A DNA stretch of 11,823 bases from NCBI GenBank assembly GCA_003645215.1, contig QNEM01000035.1, positions 1-11,823 on the forward strand, written 5' to 3'. The position numbers were made by a program, and so were the translations under genes. This stretch comes from Gammaproteobacteria bacterium (GTDB taxonomy: Bacteria; Pseudomonadota; Gammaproteobacteria; Eutrophobiales; Eutrophobiaceae). Under the pieces are notes generated by a model. That model was not told the DNA's origin and ran no database searches. It saw only the letters and a program-made list of their open reading frames with translations. Positions within the stretch are counted from its first letter, which is position 1; the number at the start of each line of letters is the position of its first letter. Below, in pieces: positions 6,613 through 11,823 of this stretch.

Positions 6613-6714
6613 ATGGGCCGCTTATCACCAATAAATTCCAGTAAACGCGCCATTTTGGGTAATTATATAAGAAAAATAAGCGGTCATACCAGTGGCCGTT
6701 TATCGACTAGTTAG
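6613..6714 (+). CDS. Possible small basic protein, 33 residues
   Basis: ATG 6613 to TAG 6712-6714 encodes 33 residues beginning MGRLSPINSSKRAILGNY and ending SGRLSTS. A textbook Shine-Dalgarno, AAGGAG at 6601-6606, lies six bases upstream, better than that of most genes in the window. The peptide has six Lys/Arg and no Asp/Glu, so it is strongly cationic, and it has no membrane segment. The GRLS tetrapeptide occurs near both ends (2-5 and 28-31). It lies 97 bases after rsmI and ends 12 bases before the membrane protein gene at 6727, so it could be a leader or partner of that gene. I recognise no family. It may be a real small protein, a translated leader, or chance. Confidence 0.4.
   Translation: MGRLSPINSSKRAILGNYIRKISGHTSGRLSTS
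6618..6683. repeat. 8-bp inverted repeat spanning the small ORF
   Basis: CCGCTTAT at 6618-6625 is complementary to ATAAGCGG at 6676-6683, with a 50-bp loop. Just beyond, CGGTCA (6681-6686) and TGGCCG (6693-6698) form a separate six-pair stem with one G-U pair and a six-base loop, followed by TTTATC. The two stems share bases and so are mutually exclusive, a layout seen in attenuators, although the T-run is too short for a convincing terminator. Confidence 0.3.
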
Positions 6715-6726
6715 GTTAGTGAAAAC

Positions 6727-7083
6727 ATGGGAATAGTACTTATCTTTCTTGGGCTTTTTCTTTGGCTCGCCTTGGCTTTCAATGGAACCGTAGGAAATAC
6801 ATTTGTAAATTATTTATTCTTTATAAGTGCTGCATTAATGGTTATAGCAGGCTTCTTTAGTATGAATAAAACAAAATGGAAAATAACACGTAATATATGC
6901 ACGGCCTCTTTAATTACATATTTACCAATGATATGGCAACGTTTTAATTTTAAATACGATGTAGATTGGGTTGGTTTTAAATTCGACGTAATAGTTGTCA
7001 TAGTTTTACTTATATTTATAATAAAAAACCTAACAAATCATTCAAGCGGTCGTAAAAAACACGCTGATCTAGCACCACTTTGA
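6727..7083 (+). CDS. Small AT-rich integral membrane protein of unknown function
   Basis: The 118-residue product is mostly hydrophobic, with probable helices at about 2-19, 26-45, 54-70 and 84-101 and a short cationic, His-containing tail (SSGRKKHADLAPL). I recognise no family or motif. The gene is clearly richer in A+T than its surroundings (one 60-base stretch at 6841-6900 has 17 G/C), which suggests acquisition by transfer. No good ribosome site precedes the ATG; the nearest purines are the tandem GTTAG copies at 6710-6719. It follows the 33-residue small ORF by 12 bases and converges on the His-rich lipoprotein gene with a 39-bp gap. It is likely a real gene because the hydropathy pattern is coherent over its full length, but the function is unknown. 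Confidence 0.6.
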   Translation: MGIVLIFLGLFLWLALAFNGTVGNTFVNYLFFISAALMVIAGFFSMNKTKWKITRNICTASLITYLPMIWQRFNFKYDVDWVGFKFDVIVVIVLLIFIIKNLTNHSSGRKKHADLAPL

Positions 7084-7122
7084 TGGACAGTAAATATTTT
7101 CTAATGTGAGCTAATCATCGTG

Positions 7123-7524
7123 TTAGTGCTTCTTTCCATGCTTGTCTTTATGTTTCCCATGTCCTTTTTTATGGCCATATTTCTTGTCTAACTTTCCGGG
7201 AAGAACATCTTTTGTATATTTTTTCCAGTCTTTCTCGGCATCATGACTTGAATACCAACCATGGTCTGTATGCTTGTAATAAATACCATCAATAAAATAA
7301 TAATTCGGCAACCCTATGACAACGTAGATACCAAGATCGGAATTATATTCCAGCTCATGTTTCTTGTGTTTATGGCGATATCCGTGTGCGGGTGCATGAG
7401 GTGGTGGTTTTTTATGCTTATGTTTATGTCCGTGTTCATGAACCTCGGTGACAGCACAAGATGACAGGATCATGGCTGAAGTAAGCATAAATAATACTAT
7501 TGATAATGTTTTAAGAATTTTCAT
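7123..7524 (-). CDS. His/Lys-rich lipoprotein, possible metal binder
   Basis: The 133-residue product starts with a lipoprotein signal MKILKTLSIVLFMLTSAMIL and lipobox LSSC (Cys23, Ala at +2, so outer-membrane sorting by the E. coli rule). The mature part holds 18 His in three zones: an HGHKHKHKK run at 31-39 and a second cluster at 43-56; a Tyr-rich middle YVVIGLPNYYFIDGIYYKHTDHGWY (67-91); and a C-terminal GHKKGHGKHKDKHGKKH tail (117-133). Proteins with this layout, including the PPPHAPAHGYRHKH stretch, recur in proteobacteria as uncharacterised lipoproteins. Metal (Ni, Cu, Zn) buffering at the cell surface is an inference from the His content only. The gene stands alone, leftward, with 226 bases of apparently non-coding DNA upstream. 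The signal and open frame make it a confident gene, but the function is not established. Confidence 0.8.
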   Translation of the reverse strand: MKILKTLSIVLFMLTSAMILSSCAVTEVHEHGHKHKHKKPPPHAPAHGYRHKHKKHELEYNSDLGIYVVIGLPNYYFIDGIYYKHTDHGWYSSHDAEKDWKKYTKDVLPGKLDKKYGHKKGHGKHKDKHGKKH

Positions 7525-7750
7525 TTCATTTATATCTCGTCGGTCAAACTATTGTTAATGTAATCATTATGACAAAAAATAATGTCGCATGGTTATACTC
7601 ATTCTTGACAAATCCGTAACTGGTTCACAAATATTGGATCCTGAATATCAGTCATTTGGAATCAGCAGGGTTAGGAACAACTTTAATTACTACTCTCCAC
7701 GATGGCTAAAGTGAAAAGATAAAGTTGAAATCACCGCTGTAAGTTGATGA
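7525..7750. other. Non-coding gap upstream of the His-rich lipoprotein
   Basis: There is no credible gene on either strand; only ORFs under 20 codons without ribosome sites occur. It must hold the leftward promoter of the lipoprotein gene, but no convincing box pair was found. A consensus -35 TTGACA (7605-7610, + strand) lacks a -10. A 7-bp inverted repeat AACTTTA/TAAAGTT (7679-7685 and 7720-7726) has a 34-bp loop and no T-run, so it is not a clear terminator for the hydroxylase gene. Confidence 0.4.
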
Positions 7751-8959
7751 TTAGAGAAGAGGCACAGGCTCGTCGCCCGTTCCGCTCTTTAGCATCACTG
7801 CCAGATTTTTCTTTGCCATCCGATAAAGTCCAATGAACGGTGCCAGGTGTAGTTTGATTACACCATCGTAGAGGCGCTGTTCATCCGGGGATATTCCAAA
7901 CACCAAACCGTTGGTGTCGGTTATCGATGGCGCGTCCGTACCGAACAGCCGATCCCAGAAGCTGAAAATGTGAGCAAAGTTCTTGTCGTAGAAGTCTGGA
8001 TGATTGACATGGTGGACCATGTGATACGCTGGACTCACGAGAACCCGATCGAATATCCCGAAACTCACCGGCAGATGATAATGACTGGTCAGAAACCCCA
8101 GGAAGTACAATTGAAACACAATCGCCGATGCCTGCCAAAGGTAAACACGATCCATAATGGTCGGATCAATCCATTGCAGAACCCCCACATACAGACCCAC
8201 AAGGCCAACGTAAGCGAATGTATCGATGACAAATATGATGGGATGATCCCGGAGCCCGGTGAAGGGTGTCAGGACTTTTGCACTATGATGTGCCTTGTGA
8301 AACTCCCACAAGGCTGGAACCTTGTGGTAAAGAACATGCACGGCAAATTGTGAAAAATCTCCAATGATGGCCCCAAGTAGAAACACGATACCGGTGAGGA
8401 CAACATGCTCTGGAATCACGATACCGGGAGTGCCGTAGTCGTGTAGTGACTGCGCTATCTGTGAGCTTACCTGCCACTCGGAGACCAGCTCAATACCGGC
8501 ATAAGATAACAAGGTCAACAGAGCGGGATAGATAAATAGACAAACGTAATCAATACGAGACGACGGGTGCAGATAAACCCTGGCTGGAAGAGTAGTCTGC
8601 CAGAAACTGCGCAAGGTAATTCGTTGCGGAAGAAAAAGCAGGTAAACGACGAGCAGACAGATAATCGTAAGTAACAGCGACAAGCCTGCCTCACGGTAGT
8701 CAAACTGCGATCCGAAGATTTCGGCCACAGGTTCGAGCGCGAACTTCAACCAGTGGTGCTCGTCGAAAATCACCGCGAGGTCTACGTCATAAGTTGTTGT
8801 GCCTGTACTTGCGCTTGCTGTCTCTTCAGCAGTGCCTTGTGTTTCCCCCGCCGTCAAAGTGGGAGTGTGACTCATCCCCGTAAAAAATAGCAAGGCCGAG
8901 ATCACGAACGTTATCAAACGCTGATTTGAGGTTGATATTGATCTGTTATGAAGCAGCAT
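7751..8959 (-). CDS. Fatty acid hydroxylase / sterol desaturase superfamily membrane protein
   Basis: Members of this superfamily are di-iron membrane enzymes that hydroxylate or desaturate lipids (sterols, carotenoids, fatty acids, sphingolipids). The 402-residue product shows the expected His boxes: HVLYH (208-212), HKAHH (221-225), HYH (293-295) and HMVHH (313-317), with helices around 92-110, 140-158, 186-204, 241-260 and 275-291. The catalytic domain at about 185-345 is intact, including FWDRLFGTD at its end. The protein is longer than many relatives. A signal-like helix (15-29) and a Ser/Thr/Ala/Glu-rich spacer (38-57) precede the first core helix. Base composition is distinctly more GC-rich (about 53% in sampled lines) than the flanking genes (about 30%), suggesting a different origin. 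Substrate cannot be told from the sequence. The ATG start has no good SD. Confidence 0.9.
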   Translation of the reverse strand: MLLHNRSISTSNQRLITFVISALLFFTGMSHTPTLTAGETQGTAEETASASTGTTTYDVDLAVIFDEHHWLKFALEPVAEIFGSQFDYREAGLSLLLTIICLLVVYLLFLPQRITLRSFWQTTLPARVYLHPSSRIDYVCLFIYPALLTLLSYAGIELVSEWQVSSQIAQSLHDYGTPGIVIPEHVVLTGIVFLLGAIIGDFSQFAVHVLYHKVPALWEFHKAHHSAKVLTPFTGLRDHPIIFVIDTFAYVGLVGLYVGVLQWIDPTIMDRVYLWQASAIVFQLYFLGFLTSHYHLPVSFGIFDRVLVSPAYHMVHHVNHPDFYDKNFAHIFSFWDRLFGTDAPSITDTNGLVFGISPDEQRLYDGVIKLHLAPFIGLYRMAKKNLAVMLKSGTGDEPVPLL

Positions 8960-9012
8960 AGGAATTTACTTACAGCTTTTATATTTAATTTGATCCACAG
9001 GCGATTCTGTTT

Positions 9013-9117
9013 ATGCGCATTTTAATCCAGTCTGCAGTCATTAGTATTTTTGTTTTAGTTCTATTAATAATGGCTGTGCTGATGCTCACTTATACAGTCT
9101 CTAGTAGGAACAGATAG
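9013..9117 (+). CDS. Possible small single-helix membrane protein, 34 residues
   Basis: ATG 9013 to TAG 9115-9117 encodes MRILIQSAVISIFVLVLLIM followed by AVLMLTYTVSSRNR: one uninterrupted hydrophobic helix of about 22 residues with a basic tail, the usual form of bacterial small membrane proteins. It diverges from the hydroxylase gene (54 bp from its start) and its last 17 bases overlap, on the opposite strand, the end of the Cys-rich protein gene. The ribosome site is weak (AGG about 11 bases upstream). T-rich DNA readily encodes hydrophobic runs by chance, so this is a candidate only. Confidence 0.3.
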   Translation: MRILIQSAVISIFVLVLLIMAVLMLTYTVSSRNR

Positions 9118-9472
9118 ATGCACATTGTTCCGGGTCAGAATTATTGCACATTCCTGAAGCATCAAAGCCAGACATCGCCTGGCATTTCGACATGATGAAT
9201 TTCGCAGTTACCTGCGTACCATCACTAACCTCATAATAGCAACTGAAAGTATTATAATTCTTTATATCAGCACCTGTAAATATTTTAGCAGGGTATGGCT
9301 CATTGGATCTTGAACTATAGTAGGTAAAACGATCCCTTGTGGCACTGCTCCCTGCAGGTTCAACTACGGAAGTAATTTTCGGGCATGTCACCATGTATGG
9401 CCAATCTGCAAACGCCAATTCGATATTCGTGGCAAACATCAGGACAAGAAAAATTAATGTTCTTTTCATCAT
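9101..9472 (-). CDS. Small exported Cys-rich protein of unknown function
   Basis: The 123-residue product has a classical signal peptide (basic MMKR, hydrophobic 6-21, likely cleavage AFA/DW after residue 22). It is followed by a soluble domain of about 100 residues with six cysteines (30, 78, 97, 109, 117, 121), which would allow three disulfides in the periplasm or outside the cell. The C-terminal stretch MCNNSDPEQCASICSY packs three of them. AAGGTGAT (9475-9482 on the - strand) provides the ribosome site; either of the paired ATGs at 9472 and 9469 could be used. I do not recognise the family. The gene is AT-rich (about 30% GC in a sampled line), diverges from the carbonic anhydrase gene, and its 3' end overlaps the candidate 34-residue ORF. 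Confidence 0.75.
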   Translation of the reverse strand: MMKRTLIFLVLMFATNIELAFADWPYMVTCPKITSVVEPAGSSATRDRFTYYSSRSNEPYPAKIFTGADIKNYNTFSCYYEVSDGTQVTAKFIMSKCQAMSGFDASGMCNNSDPEQCASICSY

Positions 9473-9538
9473 TTATCACCTTGGGCAACATAATGTCGCC
9501 GATTTCGAATATCTTAACCGCTTGGACTTAGCTTTCAT

Positions 9539-9570
9539 ATCCCATAAATCAGGGTTATGGGATTTAATCC
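9539..9570. repeat. Overlapping palindromes in the 9472/9695 divergent region
   Basis: ATCCCATAA (9539-9547) and TTATGGGAT (9555-9563) form a perfect nine-pair inverted repeat with a seven-base loop. The right arm also takes part in a second symmetric unit, GGAT-TTA-ATCC (9560-9570). The element lies between the divergent starts of the Cys-rich protein and the carbonic anhydrase, where an operator would act on both. There is no T-run, so it is not a terminator. A smaller element, CTACA...TGTAG, lies at 9631-9651. Confidence 0.45.
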
Positions 9571-9681
9571 TCTTGCAGCACAGGAAAGCAGAAGTTCAGA
9601 TATAGATAATGTTATTCTTTCATGTCAGGTCTACATCACCCTAAGGTGTAGATAAGGATCTTTATTTGCAATCTTAACGTT

Positions 9682-9687
9682 GAGGAG
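9682..9687 (+). promoter_or_regulatory. Shine-Dalgarno that sets the carbonic anhydrase start
   Basis: GAGGAG lies seven bases before TTG 9695. It overlaps the alternative TTG at 9680-9682, which therefore cannot use it, so 9695 is the supported start. Confidence 0.8.
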
Positions 9688-9694
9688 TGGCACG

Positions 9695-10426
9695 TTGAAA
9701 AAATCAATTGTATTTTTTGCCTCATTGCTTGTATCAAGCAGTGTGTATTCAGAAAACAAGTCCCATTGGGGATACTCAGGCCATGAAGGGCCTGAGAACT
9801 GGGCAAAATTAAGCTCAGATAATTATGCTTGCTCAGGTAAAAACCAGTCACCTGTAAATTTGGCTGGATTTACCGAGGCCGACTTGTTGCCTATTCAATT
9901 TAACTACAAGCAGGGCGGTTATGAAATTCTGAATAATGGGCACACTATTCAGGTAAATTACGCAAAAGGTAGCAGTATAAAGGTTGATGGGCAGACATTT
10001 GATTTATTGCAATTCCATTTTCATGCCCCTAGTGAAAACCATATCAATGGTCGTTCCTATCCACTGGAAGCGCACCTCGTCCATGCTGACAAAAACGGAA
10101 ATCTTGCAGTAGTAGCAGTCATGTTTGAACAAGGTTCTGCGAACGAAGGGCTCAAAAAAGCCTGGTCAATGATGCCAAAGCACACTGGTGACAAACACGA
10201 ATTATCAGAAGCTGTTGGCGCGGATTATATCTTGCCAAAAAATCGAGACCATTATCGTTTTAATGGATCACTAACGACACCACCTTGTTCAGAAGGTGTG
10301 CGTTGGCTGGTTATGAAGAATGTTGTCGAGGTATCTAAAGAACAGATAGATGCATTTTCAGATGTTTTACACGAACCGAATAATAGACCATTACAGGCTA
10401 TAAATGCCCGTATTATATTAAAGTAA
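9695..10426 (+). CDS. Periplasmic alpha-carbonic anhydrase
   Basis: This enzyme interconverts CO2 and bicarbonate at a zinc site, here in the periplasm. From TTG 9695 (GAGGAG seven bases upstream) the product is 243 residues: a signal peptide MKKSIVFFASLLVSSSVYS, then the mature start ENKSHWGYSGHEGPENW typical of bacterial alpha enzymes. The zinc ligands are His108 and His110 (LLQFHFHAP) and His127 (EAHLVHAD). NNGHTI supplies His83, the position of the proton-shuttle His64 of human CA II, and GSLTTPPC (191-198) supplies the gatekeeper Thr194. Cys46 (YACSGKNQSPVNL) and Cys198 are placed for the conserved disulfide. All catalytic elements are present, so activity is expected. It is divergently arranged with the Cys-rich gene and followed, 127 bases on, by the DUF3604 gene in the same direction. 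Confidence 0.96.
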   Translation: MKKSIVFFASLLVSSSVYSENKSHWGYSGHEGPENWAKLSSDNYACSGKNQSPVNLAGFTEADLLPIQFNYKQGGYEILNNGHTIQVNYAKGSSIKVDGQTFDLLQFHFHAPSENHINGRSYPLEAHLVHADKNGNLAVVAVMFEQGSANEGLKKAWSMMPKHTGDKHELSEAVGADYILPKNRDHYRFNGSLTTPPCSEGVRWLVMKNVVEVSKEQIDAFSDVLHEPNNRPLQAINARIILK

Positions 10427-10430
10427 AAAC

Positions 10431-10480
10431 ATAACTATTTTGACTGTCAGGATAACTATCTTAAGTCATATATTTTGACT
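10431..10480. repeat. Short paired direct repeats after the carbonic anhydrase gene
   Basis: TATTTTGACT occurs twice (10436-10445 and 10471-10480, 35 bp apart) and ATAACTAT occurs twice (10431-10438 and 10452-10459, 21 bp apart, two helical turns). The second TGACT also pairs with AGTCA at 10464-10468. Phased repeats upstream of the DUF3604 gene could be binding sites for a regulator. The region is AT-rich, so chance is not excluded. Confidence 0.35.
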
Positions 10481-10487
10481 AAGGTTC

Positions 10488-10496
10488 TGCTAGTAT
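10488..10496 (+). promoter_or_regulatory. Candidate extended -10 for the DUF3604 gene
   Basis: TGCTAGTAT fits the extended -10 pattern (TGn plus TAnnAT-like) 57 bases before the ATG. There is no good -35 at standard spacing, which extended -10 promoters can tolerate. A small hairpin CTCAG/CTGAG (10503-10520) follows in the would-be leader. Confidence 0.3.
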
Positions 10497-10553
10497 CGTG
10501 CACTCAGGTATTGGTCTGAGCAACATAAACAATTATTAATAAGGACGGTTTTA

Positions 10554-11823
10554 ATGAAGAATCAATTAAACAGCGCTCATCATTCTCGTGTTCGAATATC
10601 GCAAGGAACAGGTTTTGCAGTAAGCTTGTGCCTGGCATTGGGGCTTAGCCAGACTGCATTTTCAGAAGGCGGCGGCCTGGTTACTGATGACACATCATCG
10701 CTGTTTAGTGCCGGGAAAAAAGAAACATATTCGCCCTATGCACAACGTGACTTCCCTGATCACCCACTCTGGGGTGACACACATCTACATACAGCCATTT
10801 CATTTGATGCAGGTGCTTTTGGTGCCACCCTGTTGCCACCTGATGCCTATCGTTTTGCCAAGGGTGAAGAAGTAGTTTCTTCTACTGGTATGCCTGTCAG
10901 GTTATCTCGCCCGCTGGATTTTCTGGTGGTGGCCGATCATTCGGACAACATGGGGTTCTTCCCTGAGCTACAGTCGGGTGCCCCCTTTGTAATGGCAAGT
11001 GAAACGGGCCGGAAGTGGAATGCAATGGTAAATGCAGGTGGACAGGAAGGCGTAAAGGCCGCCGCTGAAATGATAGCTGCCTTTTCTCAAGGGAAGTTTC
11101 CTAAAGAACTGGAGTCGTTACCTGGTACAAGTCTTTATCGCAACACATGGGATGACATTATTAATGCTGCCGAAGAGGCCAATGATCCGGGCCATTTTAC
11201 CGCCTTTATCGGATATGAATGGACGTCTCTGGATAAAGGTAATAACTTACACCGCGTAGTGGTGTATCGAGATAATGCTGATCGCGCAAGACTACTGGAA
11301 CCCTTTACTGCAGGACCACCGGGGAGTACCAATCCTGTCGATCTGTGGAAATGGATGGACAGATACGAAGAAAAAACAGCGGGACAGGTTTTAGCCATTG
11401 CGCATAACGGCAACCTGAGTAACGGCATTATGTTCCCGGAAACAAAAACCTTTAAAGGCAAAAAACTTGACAAGAAATACGTCGAGGCTCGTGCAAAACG
11501 AGAACGTCTTTATGAAGTGACCCAAATCAAGGGCGATGGCGAAGCCCATCCATTCCTGTCCAGGAATGATGAGTTTGCAGATTATGAAACCTGGGACCAG
11601 GGTAATCTTGATCTCAGCGAACTGAAAAAGAATGAGATGTTACGGGGCGAATATGCACGCTCTGCTCTGAAAACTGGATTGCAACTGGAAAACAAGTTTG
11701 GAACCAATCCCTATCAGTTTGGCATGATTGGTTCCACAGATAGCCACACAGGTTTGGCGACTGCGGAAGAAGATAACTTCTTTGGTAAACACGCCGGTGG
11801 TGAACCAAGCAAGGATCGCTATA
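10554..11823 (+). CDS. Exported DUF3604 (PHP-like) protein, 3' end beyond the window
   Basis: The frame is open from ATG 10554 to the window edge (423 codons seen) with AAGGA at 10541-10545, eight bases upstream. A long basic n-region and hydrophobic 19-36 (GFAVSLCLALGLSQTAF) indicate export. The mature part matches DUF3604: WGDTHLHTAISFDAG (73-87, with the HxH pair His77/His79), FLVVADHSDNMGF (123-135, Asp128/His129), FIGYEW (218-223), IAHNGNLSNG (282-291) and GSTDSHTGL (393-401, Asp396/His398). These His/Asp sites are in the order of PHP-fold metal-dependent phosphoesterases, to which the family is thought to be related; no substrate is established. Full members are usually over 600 residues, so roughly a third or more is missing. 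It is probably an extracytoplasmic metal-dependent hydrolase (inference). Confidence 0.9.
   Translation, partial: MKNQLNSAHHSRVRISQGTGFAVSLCLALGLSQTAFSEGGGLVTDDTSSLFSAGKKETYSPYAQRDFPDHPLWGDTHLHTAISFDAGAFGATLLPPDAYRFAKGEEVVSSTGMPVRLSRPLDFLVVADHSDNMGFFPELQSGAPFVMASETGRKWNAMVNAGGQEGVKAAAEMIAAFSQGKFPKELESLPGTSLYRNTWDDIINAAEEANDPGHFTAFIGYEWTSLDKGNNLHRVVVYRDNADRARLLEPFTAGPPGSTNPVDLWKWMDRYEEKTAGQVLAIAHNGNLSNGIMFPETKTFKGKKLDKKYVEARAKRERLYEVTQIKGDGEAHPFLSRNDEFADYETWDQGNLDLSELKKNEMLRGEYARSALKTGLQLENKFGTNPYQFGMIGSTDSHTGLATAEEDNFFGKHAGGEPSKDRY

Noticed and set aside
6516..6726. Integron attC site (GTTAGGT at 6710-6716 fits GTTRRRY, and a cassette-like AT-rich gene follows)
   Set aside because: No RYYYAAC partner lies at attC distance, the nearest CTAAC is about 190 bases upstream, and no integrase or second attC is visible.
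7569..7619. 16-codon + strand ORF in the lipoprotein upstream gap
   Set aside because: There is no ribosome site, it is very short and it has no distinguishing composition.
7970..8353. 127-codon + strand ORF inside the hydroxylase gene
   Set aside because: It is antisense to the region encoding the His boxes of a clearly real gene; its composition and sequence are those of a reverse-strand shadow.
9680..9694. Carbonic anhydrase start at TTG 9680
   Set aside because: The codon overlaps the GAGGAG ribosome site and adds MRSGT before a signal peptide that already begins correctly at 9695.
11135..11473. 112-codon - strand ORF inside the DUF3604 gene
   Set aside because: It is fully antisense to conserved DUF3604 sequence, with no SD and no coherent protein features.

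Overview
The window reads as a chromosomal segment of a gammaproteobacterium of moderate GC (about 43-45% in the core genes, by eye). The evidence is gene order. The first 6.5 kb runs petB end - petC - sspA - sspB on the + strand, then dolP - SIS isomerase (diaA/gmhA) - yraN - lpoA on the - strand, with rsmI diverging from lpoA. This combines the Pseudomonas-type petABC-sspAB neighbourhood with the rsmI/lpoA/yraN/diaA/dolP cluster known from E. coli. The genus cannot be fixed from the sequence alone.

Region 1 (1-2026): the tail of cytochrome b and all of cytochrome c1, two parts of respiratory complex III, followed by the SspA/SspB pair (RNA polymerase-associated regulator and ClpXP adaptor). 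A perfect TATAAT lies in the petC-sspA gap, so ssp can probably be transcribed on its own. Region 2 (2041-5597, leftward): an envelope and replication cluster made of a BON-domain lipoprotein, a SIS-domain sugar-phosphate isomerase or DiaA, a YraN nuclease-fold protein and the LpoA activator of penicillin-binding protein 1A. RsmI (5670-6515, rightward) starts at a GTG with a good Shine-Dalgarno and shares a 72-bp divergent promoter region with lpoA.

Region 3 (6516-11823) is where expected synteny ends. In Pseudomonas, rsmI is followed by rnpB and mraZ, and neither is here. Instead there is a compositional mosaic of accessory and mostly envelope-targeted genes: a possible 33-residue basic peptide with a perfect SD, an AT-rich four-helix membrane protein, a His/Lys-rich lipoprotein, a GC-richer fatty acid hydroxylase/sterol desaturase-type membrane protein, a possible 34-residue single-helix membrane peptide, a small exported Cys-rich protein, a periplasmic alpha-carbonic anhydrase starting at TTG, and the first 423 residues of an exported DUF3604 (PHP-like) protein that runs off the end.

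No tRNA, rRNA, CRISPR array, transposase or integrase is visible. I found no clearly new multi-gene system. The most useful leads are the two unannotated small ORFs, the SIS protein with GmhA-type catalytic residues at the diaA locus, the SspA variant lacking the usual cis-proline, the LpoA lipobox with Asp at +2, and the accessory block that replaces rnpB/mraZ after rsmI.
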